From assembly GCF_000372725.1 (NCBI RefSeq), contig NW_005201381.1, positions 121,953 through 185,952 of the forward strand: DNA of 64,000 bases, in the 5' to 3' direction. Shown one piece after another: positions 30,614 through 40,650 of the stretch. The position numbers and the translations under genes are program-made. Numbering within the stretch: the first letter of the stretch is position 1; every line of letters starts with the position of its first letter. The notes beneath the pieces were generated by a model. It was given only the letters and a program-made list of their open reading frames with translations. It did not search any database and was not told the DNA's origin. The stretch comes from Emiliania huxleyi CCMP1516. Its lineage: Eukaryota; Haptophyta; Isochrysidales; Noelaerhabdaceae.

Positions 30614-31721
30614 GTGAAGCTAACGCCAAGCTGCCGGGGTTCGGACTTGCTTGGGGGTATGGTAGGGCTGACTCAGGACCATACCCCCCCACCCCTCTGG
30701 GCCGTGACCTTAAAGGCTATATCCATGTTTCCTCGCGCACCCCGTCTCGTGTGTTTCTCCACAGTCCACACACACCAAACAACTCCCACACCATGGTATT
30801 GCTAAAAATCTCTCTCTCACACACCACCCTCTCGTTTCCTCTCTAGTTTCCCGAGGAAACTCGTGGAAATCAGCTGGTTTGGGACCAAAATCAGCCAGAA
30901 TGGAGCACCAAACACCCTCTAGTTTCCCTGGAAATTTCCGGAAACGCAAAGATGACCAAAGTGCGCTGGGGATTCTAAATGCGAAATGGTACCATACCAA
31001 CCCCGGAAAAAAATGGAGCTCGCCTAGGGTTGCGCAGCGACAGGAGCAAGGGCGTTCGCGCTGCGCTAGGTTCAGACGGCGAGTTCGCGCTGCGCTAAGG
31101 CTCAGAAAACGGCGTGGTGAGTTCGCGCGTTGTGCCTGTGGCTGTGCGGGCCTGCGCTACCGCTAGGCTCTTGCGGAGATTTGGGCTGCGTTGGCTCGCC
31201 AGAGTCTTCTTCTCGATGGCGCTGACTGGCAGTGTGTGATGACCTGTGTGTGTGTGTGTTTTAAGCAAACGTGCAGGAATTCTGTCACAGTGTCTCGATT
31301 GGGCGCGGAGGCGGAGGCGCTTTGCCGTGAGAGTCACACACGACACACACGACACAACAGAGACATAGAGACACAGACGCAGACGCAGACGCAGACACAG
31401 ACATAGACACACACTGCGCTCCCCTAGCTCCCGCGCGGGCAGGGAGACGCGAGCCTGACGGAGTCCGGTGGTGGGGGCCCACGCAGCCAGCCAGCCCCTG
31501 CCTGCGCGGTATACAAAATGCGCCTGGAGCGGACCAGGGTTCCGGCTCCACCCGGATAGGGGGTCTGTCCCCACTGGCTGGCCCCTGCCAGATAGGTAGG
31601 TAGGTTGGTCTGGTTTGGCCCAAAAGGGCCCTGCAATAGGTAGGTACCGCCTATTTTCATCTTTTTCGTTCACTTCGCTGCGCGGCCTGGGGTAGGTAGG
31701 TAGTAGGGCGGTTTGTTTGGA
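30614..31721. other. Non-coding, repeat-like
   Basis: Contains a TIR-type end (30794-30820), repeated TTCGCGCTGCGCTA units (31050-31110), a GACACAGACGCAGACGC patch (31368-31412) and GTAGGTAG runs (31594-31705). No gene seen. Confidence 0.5.
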
Positions 31722-31769
31722 GCGGCCGCACACTGCTCGGTACCCCCCCTCACATCTAAAGTCATCGCT

Positions 31770-31893
31770 GCTGCTAGGGGGGGGGGTCTGACCCCCCCAG
31801 CAGCAGAGCGTGCTGCTGGGGGGGGGGTCCCGACCCCCCCAGCAGCAGAGCGCTGCTGCTTGGGGGGGGGGTCCCGACCCCCCCAGCAGCAGA
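31770..31893. repeat. Three tandem G-run/C-run hairpins
   Basis: Three successive units of the form GCTGCTGGGGGGGGG TC CCCGACC CCCCCAGCAGCAGAGC, each able to fold on itself; period about 52 bp. Confidence 0.85.
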
Positions 31894-33460
31894 GCGCACT
31901 GGACCCAGCGCTCCCGCCTCTTCGCCGCCGCCCCCCCCTCCCCCCTCGGCTCGTATTTGAGCGGTACGCTCGAGGCGGTTGTGTTCACCGCGCCTTCGAG
32001 CCCAATATTACACCTTCGTCGTGTCTCGAGACTCGAGTGCTGGCGTTTTACTAAAGACTTGTGACCATGTGAGTCTATCTTGTACTTGAGCACTTGAGCA
32101 CTGGATAGGGTCGATTCCGCGTGGCATATTACTCGAGGTTGCTCGCTTCTTGTCCTTCACTTGTACATGTAGCTCAAAAAAATGGCACTTTTCGGTGCTG
32201 GTAGTCCCCCCAAAACAGGCGCGCGCAGCGCGCCCAGGGGCGCCGCAGGCGCCCCAAGCGGCGCGGAGCGTCGCCGCAGGCGGCGGACAGCAGGGGCCCG
32301 AAATTAAACGCCATTTTTGGTTCCGCGGTTTTGCCACTAACATTGAAATCCGGTACAAAACGACTTACCCGAAACAGCTGACAGACAGACAGAGAGCACA
32401 CACGTTCGAGACGGGGGTGCGCCGACCGCCGTCGCGGACCCAGTAGAGCTAGATGGTCCCACAGGACGCGCCCTTAGCCTCTGAGCTCGTCCTAGACGTT
32501 TTAGGGGAAGCGTGGGCAGACCAGAACGCGGCCACGGCGACGCTCCGAGGCTGTCAGCAGCGCTGGCGGCGATCGTGGCGACGGCGCCTCGCCGCGGCAG
32601 CGGCACAGAATCGAGGAGGTGGCGTTGGTGGCAGCATCAATGAGATATGAAGGCGGCCGTAATGCTGGTGGCGCCTTCGAGGGCGGCGGAGAGGGCGGTA
32701 GCAGCGACGGCGATCGAGTCATGTGGCAGGGGTGCGAAGATGCAGCAGGGAGGCTTGAGTTAGCGACGCGGGGCGGTGGCGTGCCAGCAGGTAAGCGGCG
32801 GCGGCGGAGAGCATGTGCGCGAACTAAAGGCCAATCTTGAGATATCCATTTTGCACCACCTTTGGATTTCTGGTACAAATTGACTTGTGGATCTTGAAGG
32901 CACGCGCAAGAGCGCACCAGGCAAGTTGAATGAACCTCGGCTCAAAATGCGGATCTCGCTGCCGCTAAGCGTGGCATCGATGATCAAACGAGCGGTGACA
33001 GATAGGTGGCAACGGCGGCAGCGTCGACCGGAGCACCTACTGCGGTGTGAAATGTGAGCTGGGAGGCGGGAGGCAGATGCAATAGGAGCGGGAGAGTGAG
33101 ATCGTCAGCCAGCACGGCAGACCTTTACGGCGCGGCTGCGGGCGCGTTTGCAGTGACATGCGATCCATGTGGTAGCAAAGGCACGGCGGGAGTAGCGTAT
33201 GCAGGCTGTGAGCGAGGGTGGGTGGCGCGTCGCGAGTGGCGGTGCAGCTAGTCGGTGGCGCGGGTGCTGGCGACCGGCAGAGAGATGCAGCCGGCGCGAG
33301 AGATGAACCCTGCGGAGAGGCGAGGTGACGGGCGAACCGCGACGGTGGGAGAGGGCTGAGCATCGGCTTCACCGGAGGCACAGGAGCCTCGCACGCCCGA
33401 CCGTGACGAGAGCGAACCGACGCTGCAGGTCAAGCAGCGTCGGTTCGCCACCAACAGCGA

Positions 33461-34006
33461 ATGGGTACCCTCCCCAAAAAAATCGTCTGCTCGACAACGA
33501 CTTCGTCATCCATGGAGGTCAAGGAGCTGCCTCCAGTCGTGCTGGCCACGCCCGTGCCCACCGCTGCAGCCGTGCCGTGCGACGACAATCCCGATCTCAT
33601 GGCGATCATCGACGAACCAGGTGTGTGGCAGGGCAGTATCAAGATACCTTGTTTCCCGGTTTCCTTCCACATTCAACAAACGCATGCGAGAGGTTCGCTG
33701 ATGGAAAGCGGAACGACCAAGCCGATGTTATGCGGGTGCGCCCTTGTGGACGGCACAATTTTCGACACACTGCAAATCTCACCGGACTTCAGCTCGATGA
33801 CACGGCAATACAGCAACGGAGATGCACACCAGTTCACGCTGACTAGCTTCGACATCGGCGCCAAGACCGCTTCGTACCAAGTCACCGGATTCATGCATGG
33901 CAAACCGACGGCAGGCACGATGCTCGTCGACGGTCGCGCACACACCCGCACCGTGACGCTGACTGCGCCGCAGAGTTTCACGTACACGCTGGAGAAGGTG
34001 GCGTGA
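33461..34006 (+). CDS. Unknown protein, 181 aa
   Basis: Complete ORF, MGTLPKKIVCSTTTSSSMEV to TYTLEKVA. AT-richer and with more balanced codons than its neighbours. Beta-rich pattern: PGVWQGSIKIPCFPVSFHI, MTRQYSNGDAHQFTLTSFDI, TVTLTAPQSFTYTLEKV. No signal peptide or known domain recognised. It lies inside the inverted-repeat-bounded segment, so it may be cargo of an element, or an acquired gene; an R1 repeat begins 70 bp downstream. Confidence 0.5.
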   Translation: MGTLPKKIVCSTTTSSSMEVKELPPVVLATPVPTAAAVPCDDNPDLMAIIDEPGVWQGSIKIPCFPVSFHIQQTHARGSLMESGTTKPMLCGCALVDGTIFDTLQISPDFSSMTRQYSNGDAHQFTLTSFDIGAKTASYQVTGFMHGKPTAGTMLVDGRAHTRTVTLTAPQSFTYTLEKVA

Positions 34007-34075
34007 GGATAGTTTCGGCCGAGGAGCCGGCCCACATGAATCGCGATCCGCTGAGAGTATCCCACACTGAACTGG

Positions 34076-34130
34076 ACCCCTCGATTGTCTCGCCCTCCCT
34101 CGCTGGTGTGCTCATTGGGGGGGGTCATAA
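34076..34130 (-). repeat. R1 repeat, partial copy
   Basis: CCCCTCGATTGTCTCGCCCT through GGGGGGGGTCATAACAA. Confidence 0.8.
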
Positions 34131-34890
34131 CAATCTTGTACTACCGCCACACTAAATCTAAAAGCCGTATATAGTGAGCCACTCACTCGGGCGTCTCGGC
34201 TCCTGACGTTGATCGATCTCCCTAGCCTATCGATCCCCCGCTCGATCCTCGGATCGCTCGCTCGTCGAAATCGATCGACTGAAGTCATCAAGGTGGCCCA
34301 GCCTTTTCTTTTTTCGAAAACGCGCACGCGCGCGCGCACGCCCGTCGCCCGGCAAAACTGTCAGGTCCGCCGCGACGCGTCGCCGCAATGGCGGGCGGCG
34401 ACGTGGTGGAAGCCATGCAGCTCGCCCTCAAGCCATTTCATATGCAGCACCTTGCCGACGACTGGGCGGCGCAAGCCGGCGAAAAAAAGCTCAGCTGTCT
34501 GTAAGGCCGTTCAGAGCTGCCACTTGCCAGCACCCCCCAGCACCAGAGCTCTGCTGGGGGGGGGGGTCGGCCATGATGAGAAGGGGGGGTACCGAGCAGT
34601 GTGCGGCCGCTCTTGGCGCGCGTCAGACCCCCTACAGTGGGTTGCAGGCATTAAGAAAACGTACCATTAAGAAACCACGCCGAGCGATTGCCGCAAAAAT
34701 CTAAGAAACCCCGGCGCGCCGCAGCGCGCAGGCGCGGCCCCGAGAAAAGGGCCAGACACTCAGGCCAGACACGAGTGTGAACGCTGAACGGGAGCCCCAG
34801 CTCAAAATTTCTCTTCGCCTGCGTCATCCAGAGAGCCGACTCGACGGCAGACTCTGGCATCGCCCTCCGGACCGCAGCTTACCTCTTTCT

Positions 34891-35095
34891 TGAGCAACTT
34901 GAGCACTGGATAGGGTCGATTCCGGATGGTACGGGACCCCTCGATCGTCTCGCCCTCCCTCACTGGAGTGTTCAGGGGGGGGGGGGGTGTCATAACAAAC
35001 ACGGTACAGGATCGAGGTGCACGCTGCCGAAGCAGTGTCGTCCCCCCTCTCCTCGACGGTGGTGGCGGTGTGACCGATCGAGCTACAAAGACGGT
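34891..35095 (-). repeat. R1 repeat, long copy
   Basis: Starts AGCACTGGATAGGGTCGATT and extends past the poly-G through TCATAACAAACACGGTACAG to GTGTGACCGATCGAGCTACA; this 190-bp extension is shared with 51286-51500. Confidence 0.9.
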
Positions 35096-35927
35096 TACTG
35101 GACCGACACCAGTTCGACGTCGTCGAACAACGTTCGACCATGGCACTGTTCACAGCGCGCGCGGACGGCGGTTCTGCGAGTCCCGCTCAGCAGGACTTTT
35201 GTAAAGCATGCTTGTGGCAAGTTATAGACGCTAGTATCGACCTCAGAGACCCAAACACGAATGAATATTTAAGGCTCAAAGTATGGTCATACAAACAGGT
35301 CAAACAATGAGGCGACCGCTAGACGGCGGTCTCCGCCGGCCCCAAGGCTGCCCAGCCCCAGTACCACACCGGCCACGTACACCGTGGCGCTGGAGCCGGT
35401 CAGTGAGGCACTAGACGGGCTACGGAACCATGCGCGCGCCGGCCGGACAGGCTGCGCGCAGGGGCTGCGCCGCCTCGATTTCGCACCTCCGCTCCGCGGC
35501 CGACTGAGGGGCCAGCTCGCCCGGCACAAGCCCAGCCATCGCCCAGCGCCCCGTATCGACGGGGGGCACGCAAAAAAACCGCACCTACGACTCAGGGGAG
35601 TCCGTGAGGGCGTCGGTGTCGGCCGCGGGCGGGCTGCGAGGAGGGCGCGGGGGGAGCATGGGAGATGCACCACCGCTCGACGAAGACGCGCCAGACGAAG
35701 CCCTGCTTGCGGAGGATGGTCGATCCTCACCTACTAGTGTCGGGCGTGTGCGAAAAAGAGCGCAAATCGGAGCTCAACTCGCGCGCGGCTGGGATAGGGG
35801 TGCCACACCCCTCCGAAGGCGCCTCGGGCAAAATGTGGGGAAAATGGTCATGTTGAAAAATGGCCATGTTTTCCGACCCTTCACGGCGACTTTAGTCACA
35901 GGGCGGGACAGCTCAGGAAAACAACAG
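35096..35927. other. Intergenic with weak ORFs
   Basis: A minus frame 35730-35287 ends TVYVAGVVLGLGSLGAGG, a possible membrane helix, but the frame upstream looks random. TTCGACGTCGTCGAA palindrome at 35106-35120 recurs near 38652-38690. Confidence 0.35.
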
Positions 35928-36691
35928 CTAAAGAGAAAGTTGTAGCCGCGAGAGAGCAGAGAGCGGGCGGCGGAGAGCGGAGCGAAGCGGACGGCGAACT
36001 GCAACTCCATCTCCAACTGGGATGAGACGCGTACACTCGCGCTGCTCCTCAGGCGGAATCGGACGCTGGCATACCGGGCAGCAAGGGGAGGCCTGCTGGC
36101 AGTGGCGCGCGATGCACTGGCCGCAAAATGTGTGCGCGCAGCCGAGCGCCTGCGCGCTGCTGAGACCATCGAGGCAGATGGGACAAGTGTGAATGGACCT
36201 CCCCTCCCACTCGCCATCCGTCGGGGCCGCATCCTGACTGGCCTCGACGACGATATCGCTATGGTCTGCCTCCCCCCACCCCTCGAGGATGCGCGCGCAG
36301 TCGGCGTGGCCGTTCGCCTCAGCAAAATGTCGCGCAGTGTTGCCATTGGTGTCGATCGCATTCAGATCTGCTCCTGCCCGCAGCAGCCGGAGCAGAATGG
36401 GATGTTTGTACCAGTAGGCGGCGTTCATTAGCGCGGTGCGGCCGCTGCTGGCCTGCTGGTTGACATCCGCGCCATGCTGCAGCAGCAGGTCAACCAGCCG
36501 CGCGCGTCTGAGGCGGGCGGCGAGCATCAGCAAAGAGATGTCGCTAACATCACCATCCTCGTACGTCGCGCTCGCCCGCCCGCCGCGCTCGAGCCACACC
36601 CGCACCGTCGCTTCGTGGCCTCGCGCAACCGCTTTGCGAACATGGACAGGAATCACGCTACTGCTCGGCGTGGCACCACACGTGCTCTCAA

Positions 36692-36737
<46 letters not shown>

Positions 36738-37925
36738 AGGAGGCTCGATCGAAGCAGTTGGTCCCTCGCCAGCGGCGTCACCGCACCTCACGCTCACCTC
36801 GAGTTGTGCGCACGCGTCCAACCTCACTGGGACAATACCGAGCTCGATCGCTCTTTCAAGCCTTCCCTTTTCCGCCTGCGCACGGGCAGCAACGCTCGCA
36901 GCCGTCGCTACTGCCACCCGTTTCGAGTTCCTCTCTCCGGCGACAGCATCATTTTCCGTCTCCCACGCTGTCAGCGCCGCTTCGGCGCGCGACAACACCT
37001 CGCGGCTGGCTTCCAGCTCACGATCGTACTCCCACGCGATCGCCAGGAACGTGCTCTGCACAGTCGCGTCGAGCGCCTTGATCTTTGGCAGCTGCCCCTC
37101 CTTGTCGCTCTGATTCGTGACAGTCACGTCTGGCCTTGACAGGAAGGCATGTGCCTCGTGCGGCGGCTTTGTGGCCCAGTTTTCAACTTGCACCCGGGTG
37201 TACAGCTCGGCTTGCGCAGCGGCGTTCTGAATGCACATGATGTGGTGCCGTTCGTTCATGGTGCCCACCGCCGGCTTGAGGCCGCCCGGAGTCATGTGCT
37301 GCATGGCGAGCCACGACTCAAACTGCGTCCAGAAGCGAGACACATAGGACAGGTCGAGGAGTATCAGGACGGTGGTGCCAAGGTAGAGCAGGTTCACCTC
37401 CGAGAGCATCGTCTCGAAGGAGGCCGTGTCCTCCGCGCTGCGCGAGCCTTTAGGCTGGTCCTGTGGCATGCAGGCGCTGTCAACCCAGACGCGTTCGATC
37501 ATCTTGCCATTCGGCGAGTTGAGAAACGCCTTGATCGCCTTGAGCTGCTCGCCGTCGGGATCGGGCTCATCGGGTTTCATCCAGCGGTGCGAGACACTGA
37601 GGGCTGTCTCTAGGTGGGTGCCCTTGACTGCCTCGGCATAGTCAATTGTGGTCTTGACGAGCGCCTGCGGGTGCTCCTCCCGGATCTGCTGAAGGAAGGG
37701 CAGGTACGTGCCGTGGAAGTAGCGCACAAAATCGGCGTCGAGCATGTAGAATGTGCAAGAGGAAACCGCCGCCATGGCGCGGATAAAGGGCGCGACGGTG
37801 GGTTCGCGCCAAAACGATGGGAGTTGCGGGATGCGACTGAGGTCGATTAAACGTAACCGCTGTTCGTCCGGGACGGGCAAAAAAAGATGAGCTCGTTCGC
37901 CGCTGATCCTAGTAGTACGTTGCAC
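35928..37925 (-). CDS. HET-like N-terminal domain, ankyrin repeats and C3HC4 RING finger, 665 aa
   Basis: Intronless ORF. Residues about 100-245 form a heterokaryon-incompatibility-like domain: ALSVSHRWMKPDEPDPDGEQ, MIERVWVDSACMPQDQPKG, SFETMLSEVNLLYLGTTVLI, LDLSYVSRFWTQFESWLAMQ. A coiled/charged middle is followed by a run of about 18 prolines, then three ankyrin repeats (SLLMLAARLRRARLVDLLLQ; HGADVNQQASSGRTALMNAA; AGADLNAIDTNGNTARHFAE) and a C-terminal RING (CPICLDGLSSAQALGCAHTF, CGQCIARHC, CCPVC) with all eight ligands. Likely a ubiquitin ligase with a sensor-like front end; the HET-like part in fungi acts in self/non-self death, so an immune or stress role is plausible but unproven. Start may instead be ATG near 37776. 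Confidence 0.8.
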
Positions 37926-38899
37926 GCCACCCTTTACGGCGCGGAGAGGTGTCTGTGTGTAGGCTACAACGCCGCGGGCTCGCGGCCGGGGCGGGAGGGA
38001 GCTATCGGCTTAAGGGAGAGGGGCGCGAGAGGGTCCTCCCAGTCCGCGCGCCGTGGGGGCGGCGCGACCCGCTACGCTGCAGAACATGTGCGGACAGGCG
38101 CCTATGACGCTCAAGGAGTCAGGCGCGGAGCACGGCCGGAAGAAAACTTTGAGGGTTGAGGAGGGCTCTCTAGACACAAAAGCTCGGTTTTGCATCGAGC
38201 ATGTAGAATGTGCAAGAGGAGACAGCCGCCATAGCGCGGATAAAGGGCGCGACGGTGGGTTCGCGTCAGCCAAACGATGGGAGTTGCGGGATGCAAGTTT
38301 GAGGTCGATTACAGTTGAGAGGGGTTGTAAACGTAACCGCTGTTCGTCCGGGACGCAAAAACGATGAAGGATTTCGTCTGGGACGTCATTGTATTTGTAC
38401 TTTTAGCTTACTGGGAGAAAAGAGAGAGGGGGTTGTGTTCTCTAGGCCCCTTAGGTAGGGGCCTACGCGCGGCGTGAGAGCTCGCCGAAGCGAGCTTTGC
38501 ACGGCGATCGGCGGAACGAGTCGGATCGACGACTCGCCGCCTGCACCAGCGTGTGCGCCTCGCAATTCTATACAGAATCGACACTTGGTACGTCGTCTCT
38601 CGTCTGAATCGCTCGTGGAGAGGAGCTACGCCTACGGCCATTCCGAAGTTGCGTTCGACGACGTCGAACACTGTTCGACGACGTCGAACACGGTCCTGTA
38701 AGTAACCGAAGAGGAGCTTGGTCAGCATGATCAGAGCCGGACCGAGCAGTTCCTCACTCACTTCCTCACTGGGTGAGCTTCAGTCTCAAGCCCACAACCC
38801 ATCACCTTCGGCTCGTGTGGATTCGAACACCGCCGGGATGGAAGCTTCCTGCTTCCATCTGTGTAATGATGCCAGCACTCCACCTACCCGAAGAAGAGA
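37926..38899. other. Intergenic with a partial copy of the 5' end of the RING gene
   Basis: 38190-38366 repeats 37738-37885 at roughly 85-90 percent by eye, with small insertions. The rest includes ACGACGTCGAACACTGTTCG palindromes (38652-38692). Confidence 0.6.
38190..38366 (-). pseudogene. Duplicated 5' fragment of the HET-like/ankyrin/RING gene
   Basis: Shares GAGCATGTAGAATGTGCAAG, GCGGATAAAGGGCGCGACGG and CGTAACCGCTGTTCGTCCGG with the start of the gene. Insertions relative to the gene destroy the frame. Same orientation, about 450 bp away. Confidence 0.8.
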
Positions 38900-40396
38900 G
38901 AGAGAGAGAGATTTTTAGCAATACCAAACAACTCTAACACTCACACGTAATTTGGGGCCTGGAGCCCTGTTCACGCGCGCGCGAGACGTGCAGACAGGGT
39001 TGCCAGGTGAGAGCGAATGGCGCGGTTCACGCCTCGCACAACAGAGAGAGAGATGCGCTCTGCATGGTGGGACATAAAAGAGAGCGAGTACTTGGGCGAG
39101 TAGGCCGTGCGGTCAACGCTGCCGCGCGCGACTTTGCGCGCGAGGCGGCGCAGCTTGAGAACGGCGGTGGGCGAGAAGCCGCCGCCGAACGTCTCGTGGA
39201 GCAGCAGGTTGAAGTTGTTGCGCTTGACAAAGATCGCGTCGTGGTAGAAACCGCGATGCGCCTTGACGTAGCCGTGGCCGGTCTTGTGGGAGAAGGGCTG
39301 GCCGGGCTGCCCGCGCGCCTTGCAGCCCATGTTTAGGCGGCGGGCCTTTTCTTCGGTGTTGCCGAAGGCGTAGGAGTGGCCAACGGAGGCGGGCGTGCCG
39401 CCACTCGAGGCGTTGCCAACGCCCGGCGAGGAGGTCTTGAGGAGGGGCGTCCAGAGCTTGACTTCATTCACCTCATCGCATCCTCCCGGGCCAGCGTGGG
39501 GTTCCGCGAGGTCGACCTTGTACCCCTCGTTGTACTGCCGGGTGAGCTCTGGTTTCTCCTTGTCGCCGTGCACGACCGGCGCGTTGGCCGGGGCGCGCAT
39601 CGCGTCCGCCCAGGCGGCGAGGACGCCGTCGTGGGGCCGCCGGTGGTGGGCCTTGTTGTAAAGGTAGTCGCCGAAGAAATCGACTGGCATGCCCCGCTCG
39701 AGCGCGACCCGAAGGGTGGGAAGCGCCGCGGAGAGCCAAAGGCCGAGCTTTCGCTGGAGCTCGTCTTGGAGGGTGTCGGAGGAGAGGGCGGTGGCGTACG
39801 TACCGTCGACACGGACATCGAAGGCCTTGCCGGCGAAAGGCGTTGAGGCGGAGACGAAGCGCGCGGCTTCGCGGTTGTTGACGGCGCTGTCTCCGAGGGA
39901 CGGGTTGTTCTTGACGTGCACATCCCGCGCCTTGACGAGCTCCTGGTGCGCGTACCAGTCCTTGTGATTCTTGATGGCAGCGAGCGCCCGCGGCCGCGGG
40001 TACGTGGATTTGCAAGTGCCATTGAGAATCGCGTCGGTAGCTGGAAGGGACTCGGGCTCGGGGAGCGGGACGCTCTTGGGGTAGAACTCAGTCAGGTAGC
40101 CGCCGCGGACGGTGTAGTACTTGTTTTTGTCGCGGGCGGCGCGCTTCTCGCACACCTCCTTCCAGTCCGAGAGGGCGGACTCGTAGGTGGCGATAGCTGC
40201 GGCGATGGCGGGGTACTTGGACGCACCTCCCTCGTCGTGGGCGAAGTCGGGGTTGTGGGCGACGAGGGTGCGCCAGTTCTTGAGGAGCGACATGGAGAAG
40301 TCGCTGTCGGCGCGCGAGAAGGCGGTGTCGATGTTGCACCCGCCCATCTAAGAAGAATGCCACATTTCTTGTTGGCTTCTAAAAATCTCTCTCTCC
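38900..40396 (-). mobile_element. Putative DNA transposon with GAGAGAGATTTTTAG inverted ends
   Basis: Left end GAGAGAGATTTTTAGCAA (38903-38920) and right end TTCTAAAAATCTCTCTCTCC (40377-40396) are inverted. The 458-aa ORF fills the interior. The left end is present alone at 19205-19281, 12771-12820 and 30794-30820, and a right-type end (AGAGATTTTTAGAAG) at 52162-52177. No clear target duplication because both sides are GA/CT-rich. Confidence 0.6.
38971..40347 (-). CDS. 458-aa protein of a putative DNA element
   Basis: Complete ORF starting MGGCNIDTAFSRADSDFSMS. Middle: YYTVRGGYLTEFYPKSVPLP, LWLSAALPTLRVALERGMPV, DFFGDYLYNKAHHRRPHDGV. C-terminus: GQPFSHKTGHGYVKAHRGFY, LLLHETFGGGFSPTAVLKLR, SFMSHHAERISLSVVRGVNR. 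The HETFGG...HH..RIS pattern is, to my memory, common in multi-copy haptophyte and other algal hypothetical proteins, but I cannot name a transposase superfamily. A catalytic DDE triad cannot be assigned with confidence. The gene sits exactly between the inverted ends. Confidence 0.6.
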   Translation of the reverse strand: MGGCNIDTAFSRADSDFSMSLLKNWRTLVAHNPDFAHDEGGASKYPAIAAAIATYESALSDWKEVCEKRAARDKNKYYTVRGGYLTEFYPKSVPLPEPESLPATDAILNGTCKSTYPRPRALAAIKNHKDWYAHQELVKARDVHVKNNPSLGDSAVNNREAARFVSASTPFAGKAFDVRVDGTYATALSSDTLQDELQRKLGLWLSAALPTLRVALERGMPVDFFGDYLYNKAHHRRPHDGVLAAWADAMRAPANAPVVHGDKEKPELTRQYNEGYKVDLAEPHAGPGGCDEVNEVKLWTPLLKTSSPGVGNASSGGTPASVGHSYAFGNTEEKARRLNMGCKARGQPGQPFSHKTGHGYVKAHRGFYHDAIFVKRNNFNLLLHETFGGGFSPTAVLKLRRLARKVARGSVDRTAYSPKYSLSFMSHHAERISLSVVRGVNRAIRSHLATLSARLARA

Positions 40397-40650
40397 TACC
40401 CGTTCCAGGCAGGGCTCTTTCTTACCTAAAAATCCTTATTAGGGCCGGCTCTGGCCTGAGTGCCGGCCGGAGCTAAGAAACCACGGCATGGGGTGGGCGA
40501 GGGGTGTGGAAAGGCTTAGAAACGGCGGCGTGCCGGAATTCTGTTTTCTTAATGCCCGGCGAACCCAGCGTCGGTTCTGGACTTCTCCCGCGATTCACCT
40601 GGCACGTATTGTGCATGTCGAACACCATCACGTGCACCGCGTCCGCCGTC
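40397..40650. other. Short intergenic, possible 5' region of the next gene
   Basis: Contains AAACGGCGGCGTGCCGGAAT and TTCTTAATGCCCGGCG; no feature recognised. Confidence 0.4.

Larger units (their letters stand above)
31722..34610. mobile_element. Segment bounded by inverted GCGGCCGCACACTGCTCGGT repeats
   Basis: 31722-31750 (GCGGCCGCACACTGCTCGGT then ACCCCCC) is the complement of 34583-34610. Both borders are next to poly-G/poly-C hairpins with AGCAGCAGAGC. The 2.9-kb interior holds two R1 pieces and the 181-aa ORF. Could be a DNA element or two copies of a shorter repeat in opposite orientation. Confidence 0.45.

Noticed and set aside
35287-35730. 147-aa minus-strand ORF ending in a hydrophobic stretch
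   Set aside because: N-terminal two thirds look random and several other frames are open; insufficient support for a gene.
38800-38835. tRNA-like TTCGAATC box
   Set aside because: No 5-bp T-stem, D-arm or acceptor stem can be formed around it on either strand.
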